20,301 bases of DNA, from NCBI GenBank assembly GCA_964568355.1, contig CAZMRK010000286.1:1-20301 (forward strand), in the 5' to 3' direction. The position numbers and the translations under genes were made by a program. The DNA comes from JAJPJX01 sp964568355 (GTDB lineage Bacteria > Acidobacteriota > Terriglobia > Bryobacterales > Bryobacteraceae). Below are positions 1-6,810 of this stretch, one piece after another. The notes beneath the pieces were generated by a model. The model worked only from the letters and a program-made list of their open reading frames with translations, searched no databases and had not been told where the DNA came from. Each line of letters starts with the position of its first letter. Positions within the stretch are counted from its first letter, which is position 1.

Positions 1-1883
1 CTCGTAGGCAGGGTAATCTTGTAAACGTTCAATCCGTTCAGGGTAGGAGTCAGCAGCGAGCTGCCGGTCGTCTGCATGCCTCCCAGCCCCCAGATCGTCG
101 CAAACGGGTACACCACTGGCTTCTGCGGATCCCGCGCGTCCACCATCACGATCGTTCCCGGCCCGTCCGGATCGCTTGCCGGCGGATCGCTCACAATCGC
201 GAAAAAACTGCCGCCCAGCGGCTGCACCGTATAGGCACCGGTCGAGGGCAGCTCGGTCTCCACCGTCGTGTACACCACCGGGTTCTGGACCGTGGTAATG
301 TTCATCGTGGTCACTGTCAGGTTCCCGGTCATATTGAAATCCGGCACGCCCGGATTACGGTAGCCCTCCGAATTTCCCGCCAGCACCAGCAGTCTGCTTT
401 GATACGCGAACCCCAGAAAAATCGCCGCATCCGATACCGTCACCTGCCGCACTGCTTTTATCGCCGAAGGCGTGCTCACGTCGATCACGTCCAGCGCCGC
501 GCTGCCGTTGGTATTCGTGCCCGCAGCCGTCGTGCTGGCCACATAGACGGTGTCCGGATAGTTGGAGCTGTGCAGCACCCGCAGCGCGTTAGGCTTCATC
601 CGCGTATTGCTCGATGCCGGCTGCGATGACACCGGCGCCAGCGCGGAAAGCAGGTAGGGCAGCCCCGGGTTGGAAAAATCGTACGCCAGCACGTCTCCAT
701 GCTGCGCCGTGATGTTCTGATTGCCGTCGAACTCGTACCAGCTTGTGCTGCTGAATCCCGTGACGCCAATGAAGCTCAAATCGGCCAGGTAGCTATAGGG
801 CAGGAGCTGCACCTGTCCCGCCAGCACCGGGTCGGTCGGACTATTCACATCGTAGGCGATAAACGAGGGATTGTTCCCCGGCCCCACGATATCCACCAGA
901 ATCGTCCGCACCCCGCGCGGTGGATCGGAAAGCGCGCATCGCCCGCCGTTCCCGCTCAGATCCGCACTCCCAAACGAGCCCACATAGCTCGGCGCGCTCG
1001 CCGTCGCCGTATTCACGATGTGAATCCGGTTAGGCCCGCAGATATAGGTGTAGTTCCCGTACACCGCCGGCATCGTCACGCCGGGATTATAGAAACTGGC
1101 CTGGCCCGCCAGGCTGAGTACCGCCGGAGGCGCCGTGCCCGTATTGCTGCTGCTGTGGACCGAGACCACGGCGGAAGCGCCCAGGTATCCCCCCACCGTC
1201 AGCACCAGTGGATAGTCGCCGCTCGGCAGGTCCGGCACCTCTACGTTGACCTGCGCTAGCCCGGCGAACCCCGGGGTCAGCCCCAGGAATTGGATCGTCG
1301 CCTCCGTCCCTCCGATGGTCGCGGTGGCCTCCGACGTGACGGTCGAAAGCGGCGATTCCGGAGCGGCCGTCCCGTCTGCCACGGAGTTGTCCACCGGACC
1401 CTGCCCCGTCAGGTACACCACCACCACCGAACCGGCCTCTGCGGGGTTGCCCGTCGTGTTCAGGGAATATCCCGCCCCGGCATTCTGCGCAATCGCGTGG
1501 CCCTGGTTGTCCTGAAAGACGCTCGGTGCCGCGGCCACCACCGTAAACGAGACTCGCGAACTTTGGTTACTCCCCAAAGCCACGTACAGCGACGCCGTCC
1601 CCGCCGCCAGCGTGCGCGGAACCTGGAAATTGATCTGCGTCGGGCTTGCATAGGTCAGCGGCACCGGCGTGTCGTTGACTCGTACGATTGCCCCTCCCAG
1701 GTTCGTCGGCAAAGGAAATCCGGTAGCCTCCGCGGTGGAATTAGCCAGGCCATCCCCAAAGATGGTCGCCAGCGAGCCCGGTGCCACGCGCGGCCCATAC
1801 GTAGCCGCATCCGTGACCGCATTGATCGTAACCGCCGCATTCGCCGTCGCCAGCCAAAGGAAAACGAGCCCAACCGCCCTCAT
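1..1883 (-). CDS. Exported protein with N-terminal TIGR03437 (Solibacter) domain and propeller-like body; 3' end outside window
   Basis: The minus frame from the ATG at 1883 is open to the window edge, giving at least 627 residues. It begins with a Sec-type signal peptide (MRAVGLVFLWLATANA). Residues of about 18-240 read as the two-lobed TIGR03437 domain: the opening INAVTDAATYGPRVAPGSLATI, the segments PVPLTYASPTQINFQVP and VVVYLTGQGPVDN, and the closing GLAQVNVEVPDLPSGDYPLVL. That domain is normally at the C-terminus of acidobacterial surface proteins, so its position here is unusual. The rest (from about residue 255) has repeated strands such as MPAVYGNYTYICGPNRIHIV and ALRVLHSSNYPDTVYVAST, like LVIVD/YncE-type propellers. 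It is probably secreted or on the cell surface; no enzymatic motif is visible. It lies 92 bases behind the VCBS gene in the same direction. No clear Shine-Dalgarno is seen. The domain call is from memory of the family, not a profile search. Confidence 0.85.
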   Translation of the reverse strand, partial: MRAVGLVFLWLATANAAVTINAVTDAATYGPRVAPGSLATIFGDGLANSTAEATGFPLPTNLGGAIVRVNDTPVPLTYASPTQINFQVPRTLAAGTASLYVALGSNQSSRVSFTVVAAAPSVFQDNQGHAIAQNAGAGYSLNTTGNPAEAGSVVVVYLTGQGPVDNSVADGTAAPESPLSTVTSEATATIGGTEATIQFLGLTPGFAGLAQVNVEVPDLPSGDYPLVLTVGGYLGASAVVSVHSSSNTGTAPPAVLSLAGQASFYNPGVTMPAVYGNYTYICGPNRIHIVNTATASAPSYVGSFGSADLSGNGGRCALSDPPRGVRTILVDIVGPGNNPSFIAYDVNSPTDPVLAGQVQLLPYSYLADLSFIGVTGFSSTSWYEFDGNQNITAQHGDVLAYDFSNPGLPYLLSALAPVSSQPASSNTRMKPNALRVLHSSNYPDTVYVASTTAAGTNTNGSAALDVIDVSTPSAIKAVRQVTVSDAAIFLGFAYQSRLLVLAGNSEGYRNPGVPDFNMTGNLTVTTMNITTVQNPVVYTTVETELPSTGAYTVQPLGGSFFAIVSDPPASDPDGPGTIVMVDARDPQKPVVYPFATIWGLGGMQTTGSSLLTPTLNGLNVYKITLPT

Positions 1884-1929
1884 AAAAACCAAGACGGTTT
1901 AACTCGCCAAATTGTTGACGGCTATTCTA

Positions 1930-1959
1930 ATCTGCGTGCATCCGCGTGCATCGGCGGTT
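1930..1959. repeat. 30-bp interspersed repeat, copy 1
   Basis: This 30-base stretch is identical to 17354-17383, and the bases flanking the two copies differ. Internally it holds a tandem 10-mer: on the minus strand GATGCACGCG is followed by GATGCACGCA. It lies 16 bases beyond the stop of the minus-strand VCBS gene and upstream of the next minus-strand gene. It resembles short tandem-motif intergenic repeats of GC-rich bacteria. No function is evident. Confidence 0.85.
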
Positions 1960-1975
1960 CCTCTTTTCTTCCCCC

Positions 1976-3193
1976 CTATCGCCGCCCGCCGCGGTTCAGC
2001 CACACATCCACCCGAGGCGTATCCCACGTATACGGCTTGTTCAAAATATCCAGCCGCCCATCCCCGTTCAGGTCCGCCAGCTTGCCCTCATGCCAGCCCT
2101 CGCCGCTCACCAGCACGGTCTTTCGAAAGCCGCCCTTGCCATCGCCATACAGGATCCAAGCCTTCGCCTCCGCATGCGCCTGCTCCGGCTTCTCTCCCCA
2201 TTTCGCCATCTCGGCGGCAAAGATGTCCAGATTTCCATCACCATCCACATCGCCCACGTCGAGCGTATGCCCGTGCACCATGTCCTGGCCCAGCAAGTCC
2301 CGCCCCCGCCACGATTCCGGCTTCCCCGGCTCGCCCGCGCACTCATAAAACTTGAGCGGCCCGCTGCCGTCCCCCGGCGCAATCACGATCTGCGGATACC
2401 GCCCCGGATGAAACTTGCCGGCCTTAATCCGCCCACCGATCGTCCCTATCCGCACCGGCCGGAACCGCCCGCCGCCTTCGTACCGGAACCACGAATTGCC
2501 CGCCAGCAGGTCCAACCGCCCGTCGCCATCCACGTCGGAAACATCCAGGCCCTCCGCGTATTGCGCCGCATTTTCCACCTGCTCGCCCGCCTTGCCCGAA
2601 AAGATCACCTCCAGCGGCCACGGCCCGCTATTCCGTGGATCGGCCGGAATCTCGGCCAGGTAGAGCGTCTTGGCTCCCTGGTTCCAGAACACCAGTTGCG
2701 GCTTCCCCGTCCCCTTCAAATCGGCAAAGATCTGGTCGTGGTGCTGTCGCGCGCCCCCATCTTTAATGACATGCCGCTTCCAGGAAACCGCCGGATCGAA
2801 TCGCGGCGCCGGATTCTCCCACCACCAGAGCTGGCTGCTCTGGTAGTCCCCGCCGAACACCACATCCAGGTCTCCGTCCCCGTCGATGTCATACGCCGCG
2901 CCGCCCGCCTCCACGGTCAGGAACTCCTTCTCGATCACGTAGCGCGACCATCCCTTCCCCTGCCGCCGGTACCACACCAGCGCCGGAGCTTTCTGCCGGA
3001 AGCTCAGCACGAAATCCGTCGCCCGCCCGCGCGGGTCGATCCTCGCCACCAGAGCGCCGGTCTGTTCATGAGATTCCCCCGGTACCGGCAATTCTCCCTT
3101 CCGGCTCGACAGGTGCGTCCACCCGCCGCCGGCCGCCGCCATCATTGCCGCTGCCGTTGCTCCTGCCAGCATCACTCGCATCGCGCCGATCAT
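1976..3193 (-). CDS. Exported VCBS/FG-GAP repeat protein (calcium-binding beta-propeller)
   Basis: This is a 405-residue protein with an N-terminal signal peptide (MIGAMRVMLAGATAAAMMAAA). At least four FG-GAP/VCBS calcium-loop motifs of the D-x-D/N-x-D-G-x-x-D type are visible: DIDGDGDLD (residues 102-110), DVDGDGRLD (220-228), DVDGDGNLD (315-323) and DLNGDGRLD (374-382). The spacing suits a beta-propeller of roughly seven blades. Such proteins are secreted or surface-bound; substrate and partner cannot be read from the sequence. The frame extends upstream to 3241, but the extra 16 residues are not signal-like, and the ATG at 3193 has GGATGGGG just upstream. The ATG at 3181 is an alternative. 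The gene is divergent from the 3289 gene and co-directional with the TIGR03437 gene downstream. Confidence 0.9.
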   Translation of the reverse strand: MIGAMRVMLAGATAAAMMAAAGGGWTHLSSRKGELPVPGESHEQTGALVARIDPRGRATDFVLSFRQKAPALVWYRRQGKGWSRYVIEKEFLTVEAGGAAYDIDGDGDLDVVFGGDYQSSQLWWWENPAPRFDPAVSWKRHVIKDGGARQHHDQIFADLKGTGKPQLVFWNQGAKTLYLAEIPADPRNSGPWPLEVIFSGKAGEQVENAAQYAEGLDVSDVDGDGRLDLLAGNSWFRYEGGGRFRPVRIGTIGGRIKAGKFHPGRYPQIVIAPGDGSGPLKFYECAGEPGKPESWRGRDLLGQDMVHGHTLDVGDVDGDGNLDIFAAEMAKWGEKPEQAHAEAKAWILYGDGKGGFRKTVLVSGEGWHEGKLADLNGDGRLDILNKPYTWDTPRVDVWLNRGGRR

Positions 3194-3220
3194 ACCCCAT
3201 CCATCACAACGACTCCATTG

Positions 3221-3249
3221 TTGAGAATCACCTCGAATCATCTTAAAAT
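3221..3249 (+). promoter_or_regulatory. sigma70-type promoter for the 3289 gene
   Basis: TTGAGA (3221-3226, five of six to TTGACA) and TAAAAT (3244-3249, five of six to TATAAT) are separated by exactly 17 bases. Transcription would begin near 3256, giving a leader of about 33 nt that includes the Shine-Dalgarno AGAGG at 3276-3280. Confidence 0.65.
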
Positions 3250-3288
3250 GAGATCGACATCGGAACCAAAAAACAAGAGGTTAGCCGC

Positions 3289-4845
3289 GTGTTCCTGGCC
3301 CGTCTCCGGGTTCTACTGCTGCCGATCCTGCTCCCCGTAGCCCTGTGGGGAGCGATCCCCGGGCCGCCCGATTCCTGGGTGCCCGCCCGCTGGCCCGGAG
3401 GCCCCCTCGAACTGGCCCGCCGGCACAACCAGTCGCTTCCACCGGCCGTTGAGGAAGCCCTCACCCGCTGGTACGATCCCTCCACCCTCCATCTGCTCGC
3501 GGACACGCCCGTCAACTGCCTGCTGGTCACCTGGAGCATCGGCGCCCCGGCGGATCTGGAGCGCGCCCAGCACGCCCGGCTCCTGGCCTTCACCGAAGCC
3601 GCTCATGCGCGCGGCATCGCCGTGCTCGGCCTCGTCTACCCCGGCGCCGATCCCGCTCAATTCGTGCCGCCCGCCGCGGAGGCCGCCCTGGATGGTCTCG
3701 TGCTCGAAGGCGAGTTCCCTGCCTCTTTCCTGCCGCGGGTGGAAAAGGCGCTTCACTCCCGTCTGCCCGCCGCCGTAGTCTTTCCCCTCACTTCGCAGGT
3801 CACCCCGCTCCGGTCGGCTCCCTGGCCTGTCCTCGCGACCCCCGGCTCCTGGCCGCGCTCTCGCCAGCTCACCGAGATGGGCATCCGCGCCGCCCCATCG
3901 AGCGAGCCCTGGCTCGATTCCAACCTCTGGCTGATCCGTTCCTTCCGTTTCGCAGCCGGTCGCCGGCCCGTCTGGCTCGGCCATCAGCCTCCCGGCGGCC
4001 CGGCCCCCGCCGACTATCTCCGCGCTGCCGCCGAAGCCGCCATCGCCGGAGGCCGCTGGATTCTGTCGCTCGACGATTCCTTGCAGGCCGGCCTTTATCA
4101 GAAGCAGCCCGCCGCTCTCGATACCTGGCGCCGCCTCGCCTCCTGCCTGGCCTTCTATCGGGATCATGACGCCTGGCGCGGCTTCACCCCGTTCGGCCCG
4201 CTCGCCATCGTGCTCGACCGCGCCTCGCCGAACCGCGAGGTCTCCGACGAATACCTCAATCTCGCCGCCCGCCGTCAGGTCCCCTACCGCCTGATCGATC
4301 GCCCCGGCCTCACGGCGGCCTCGCTGGCCGGCTTTGCGGCCGTTCTCGCCATGGACCTCGCCCCGCCCACCGCCGCCGAACGTGCCATCCTGCAGTCTTT
4401 CGCCGAACAGGGCGGTCTGCTCGTAGCGCCGCATTCCTGGGGCGGGGAAGTCCCCCAAGGCGACCCTTTCCTTGAGCGGCCCGCCGGCAAAGGCAGCATC
4501 GTCGTCTATGCCGACGACCTTCCCGATACCGAGGCGGTCTCCAAGGACCTGCTCGACCTCCTCGGTGACCGCGCTGGTCTGCGCGTCTTCAACATGCCCT
4601 CGGTCCTGACCTCGGCCGCCTCCGGCCCTGCCGGCGAACTGCTGGTCCACCTGCTCAACTACAGCTCATACCCCGCCGCCTCGATGACCATACGCGTCTA
4701 CCGCCCCTACCGCGCCGCCCGCCTCTACACGCCGGATGCGGGCATAGCCACCCTGGCCATCGAGAAGTCCGGCGCCGCTTTTGAAATTTCGATTCCCCGG
4801 CTCGCCCTGACCGGGGCGCTGCTTCTGGAACCGTTGCAGCCATAG
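3289..4845 (+). CDS. Secreted protein of unknown function, possibly glycoside-hydrolase-like
   Basis: The product has 518 residues and starts at GTG 3289, with AAGAGG ending eight bases upstream. The first 22 residues (RVLLLPILLPVALWGA core) form a Sec signal peptide. Residues of about 70-300 alternate helix and strand as in a TIM barrel (CLLVTWSIGAP, GIAVLGLVYPGADP, LDGLVLEGEFP). About 310-430 looks like a Rossmann-like, GATase1-type region (PLAIVLDR, FAAVLAMDLAPPTAAERAIL, GGLLVAPHSWGG), and the C-terminus is strand-rich (LLVHLLNYSSYPAASMTIRV). That order recalls the beta-galactosidase trimerisation region followed by a beta-sandwich in some glycosidases. I see no safe catalytic pair and do not assign an activity. 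It is followed 10 bases later by the DUF362 gene, almost certainly in one operon. Confidence 0.85.
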   Translation: MFLARLRVLLLPILLPVALWGAIPGPPDSWVPARWPGGPLELARRHNQSLPPAVEEALTRWYDPSTLHLLADTPVNCLLVTWSIGAPADLERAQHARLLAFTEAAHARGIAVLGLVYPGADPAQFVPPAAEAALDGLVLEGEFPASFLPRVEKALHSRLPAAVVFPLTSQVTPLRSAPWPVLATPGSWPRSRQLTEMGIRAAPSSEPWLDSNLWLIRSFRFAAGRRPVWLGHQPPGGPAPADYLRAAAEAAIAGGRWILSLDDSLQAGLYQKQPAALDTWRRLASCLAFYRDHDAWRGFTPFGPLAIVLDRASPNREVSDEYLNLAARRQVPYRLIDRPGLTAASLAGFAAVLAMDLAPPTAAERAILQSFAEQGGLLVAPHSWGGEVPQGDPFLERPAGKGSIVVYADDLPDTEAVSKDLLDLLGDRAGLRVFNMPSVLTSAASGPAGELLVHLLNYSSYPAASMTIRVYRPYRAARLYTPDAGIATLAIEKSGAAFEISIPRLALTGALLLEPLQP

Positions 4846-4855
4846 GAGTGTTCTC

Positions 4856-6043
4856 ATGAACGACGCAAAGCACGCTTCCCTCACCCGCCGCGACTGGCTG
4901 GCCCTCGGCAGCCTGGCCGCTGGTACCGCGGCTCTCGCGCAGCCCGCTCTTGCCGCCCCAACCGCGCCGCTCGCCCCGGTCGCCATCGCCAAGTGCCCCG
5001 CCTACGACCGCGATCTCACCCCTGTCCTCCAGACCCTGCTGGACCAGATCGGCGGCGTAGGCAGCCTGGTCAGCGGCAAAACCGTCGGCATCAAGCTCAA
5101 CCTCACCGGCGGGGGCCGCTATGAAGGCTATCTGCCCGGCGAGACGCATTGGGTGCACCCTCAGGTCGTCGGAGCCGTCTGCGCCGCTCTGGGCAAAGCG
5201 GGAGCCCGGCGCATCCGCCTGCTCGAAAGCGCCGCCCGCCGCCCCGGCACGCCTCTGGAAGACAAGCTCAAGAACGGCGGCTGGGATGTGAAAGCCATCG
5301 CCGGCGCCGCCCCTGTGGTGGAATTCGAGGACACCAACTCGCTCGGTCCCTCCGGCCGCGCCGCCCGCCTCAAAGTCCCCGGCCGCCCCTACATCTATCC
5401 CGCCTTTGATGTGAACCGCTCGTACGAGGACCTGGACGTCTACGTCAGCCTCTCCAAAATCAAGAATCACGAAGAGTGCGGCATCACCCTCTCCATGAAA
5501 AACAGCTTCGGCATCACGCCCACTTCGGTCTATGGCTCACGCGAGACGGTCTTTCACTATGGCAAGATCCAGCCGCCCAACGGAGCGCCTGCCGAACTCG
5601 ATTTCGCCTCCGAGCGCTACGAGGGCCACCGCATGCCGCGCCTCCTGGTGGATATCAATGCCGCCCGTCCCATCCATTTGGCCATCCTCGATGGCATCAC
5701 CACCTGCGTCGGCGGCGAAGGTCCCTGGGTTCCCGGCAGCAAGCCCGCTCATCCCGGCCTCCTGATCGTCGGCCGCAACGCCGTCTGCACGGACGCGGTC
5801 GCCATGGCGGCCATGGGCTACAACCCCCGCGCCGGCCGCTACGAAGCGCCCTTCCGTATCTTTAAGGAGAAGCCCGAACAGCCCGTTCCGGGTGGCCGCC
5901 AATTCTCCGACAACATCCTGTTGCTGGCGGAAGCCGCCGGACTCGGCTCTGCCGAGCTCAGCCGTATCGACGTGCGCGGCGTCTCCATTCAGGACGCCCT
6001 TTACGATTTCGACGCCCGCTGGAAAGGCCAGGCCAAAGCCTGA
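4856..6043 (+). CDS. Tat-exported DUF362 domain protein
   Basis: The product has 395 residues. The N-terminus holds a twin-arginine signal (LTRRDWLALG, residues 9-18) followed by an Ala-rich hydrophobic stretch ending near ALAAP, so the protein is probably exported folded. The body matches DUF362 (PF04015): VGIKLNLTGGG early on, then HPQVVGAVCAALGKAGARRI, a middle block around KIKNHEECGITLSMKNSFG, and a late block ILDGITTCVGGEGP. Some DUF362 proteins carry ferredoxin-type clusters, but no CxxCxxC motif is seen here. The biochemical role of the family is unsettled. TAGGAG lies nine bases before the ATG. Coupling to the 3289 gene suggests they act on the same extracytoplasmic process. Confidence 0.9.
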   Translation: MNDAKHASLTRRDWLALGSLAAGTAALAQPALAAPTAPLAPVAIAKCPAYDRDLTPVLQTLLDQIGGVGSLVSGKTVGIKLNLTGGGRYEGYLPGETHWVHPQVVGAVCAALGKAGARRIRLLESAARRPGTPLEDKLKNGGWDVKAIAGAAPVVEFEDTNSLGPSGRAARLKVPGRPYIYPAFDVNRSYEDLDVYVSLSKIKNHEECGITLSMKNSFGITPTSVYGSRETVFHYGKIQPPNGAPAELDFASERYEGHRMPRLLVDINAARPIHLAILDGITTCVGGEGPWVPGSKPAHPGLLIVGRNAVCTDAVAMAAMGYNPRAGRYEAPFRIFKEKPEQPVPGGRQFSDNILLLAEAAGLGSAELSRIDVRGVSIQDALYDFDARWKGQAKA

Positions 6044-6096
6044 CCGGGCGTCCCTCTGCGGCAATGGCCGTCCGTTCTGACCCGGTCCGATTAACC

Positions 6097-6138
6097 TATC
6101 TGTAACACTTTCCGTAAGATACGGGCGAAAAATCCCGT
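6097..6138 (+). promoter_or_regulatory. Candidate regulatory dyad and hairpin upstream of the ECF sigma gene
   Basis: The 163-base gap 6044-6206 holds TATCT (6097-6101) mirrored by AGATA (6117-6121), enclosing TGTAAC, and then a small stem ACGGG/CCCGT (6121-6125 with 6134-6138). The -35 elements of ECF promoters often contain AAC, so autoregulation is possible, but I cannot place a matching -10 with confidence. A TAAAAT at 6151-6156 is another possible -10. Confidence 0.25.
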
Positions 6139-6206
6139 CTGGCGCCCCCGTAAAATGGACCCTGAGGATCGTCTCCATCAGAGAACACCTGCTGCACAGA
6201 CGCGTC

Positions 6207-6797
6207 ATGACTCGCCTCGAACCAACCTGGACCGCCGCTCCCGCAGCCAGCCCGCTGGACCTGGCAGCCAAAGCCGAAGCCAAGGCTGCCGGGAGCGCCG
6301 AAGAACAGGTCACCGCCCTGTTCGAGCTCTGGCGGCTGCGTATCTATCGCTATGCCATCGCTTTGGGCGCATCTCCCGCGGTTGGCGAAGAGGTCGTGCA
6401 GGATTCGTTTCTGCGGCTCTATCAGGAGCTCGCCGGCGGCCGGAAAGTGGAAGCGCCCGCGCACTGGCTGTTCCGTGTCGCTCGTAACCTGCTCGTGGAT
6501 CAGGCTCGCTCCGCGGCTCGCGAGACCGCGCTCGAAGTCTTCAGCTTTGCCGAGCTGTGCGAGAACCGCATGGACCCCGCCCCCTCTCCCGAACAGGCCG
6601 TCCTCGCCCAGGAGCGGTTGGAGAAGCTTCATGACAGCCTGAAACAGCTTACCCCGCATCAGCGCGAATGTATCTACCTTCGCGCCGCTGGCTTTCGTCA
6701 TCGGGAGATCGCCGGCATCATGGGCCTGGGGATCTCCACCGTGGCCGACCTGTTGCGCCGCGCGATCGCGCGCCTGGCGAAAGGCACGGCGATATGA
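6207..6797 (+). CDS. ECF-type RNA polymerase sigma factor (sigma-70 family)
   Basis: The product has 196 residues. Region 2 spans about 36-104, with EEVVQDSFLRLY (61-72) and the core-binding/-10 helix segment WLFRVARNLLVDQAR (87-101). Region 4 spans about 137-192, with LTPHQRECIYLRAAGFRHREIAGIMGLG leading into the recognition helix STVADLLRRAIARL. No sigma region 3 or 1.1 is present, as expected for an ECF factor. A 30-residue Ala-rich N-terminal extension precedes region 2. It directs RNA polymerase to a small regulon, normally while released from its anti-sigma factor, and the next gene, 13 bases on, encodes just such a protein. The ATG at 6207 is the only reasonable start, although no clear Shine-Dalgarno precedes it. 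Confidence 0.93.
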   Translation: MTRLEPTWTAAPAASPLDLAAKAEAKAAGSAEEQVTALFELWRLRIYRYAIALGASPAVGEEVVQDSFLRLYQELAGGRKVEAPAHWLFRVARNLLVDQARSAARETALEVFSFAELCENRMDPAPSPEQAVLAQERLEKLHDSLKQLTPHQRECIYLRAAGFRHREIAGIMGLGISTVADLLRRAIARLAKGTAI

Positions 6798-6810
6798 GAG
6801 GTCCGGCGTG

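Noticed and set aside
1946..3340. Long plus-strand open frame across the VCBS gene
   Set aside because: It is Arg/Pro/His-rich with no recognisable domain and lies antisense to four clear calcium-loop motifs; an effect of high GC.
3313..4650. Long minus-strand open frame (445 residues) antisense to the secreted unknown gene
   Set aside because: Gly/Arg/Glu-rich low-complexity product, no signal or domain; the plus strand has promoter, Shine-Dalgarno and signal peptide.
6121..6138. Small hairpin after the DUF362 gene as a terminator
   Set aside because: Only a 5-bp stem with an 8-base loop and no U-run, 77 bases past the stop; listed only as part of the regulatory region.
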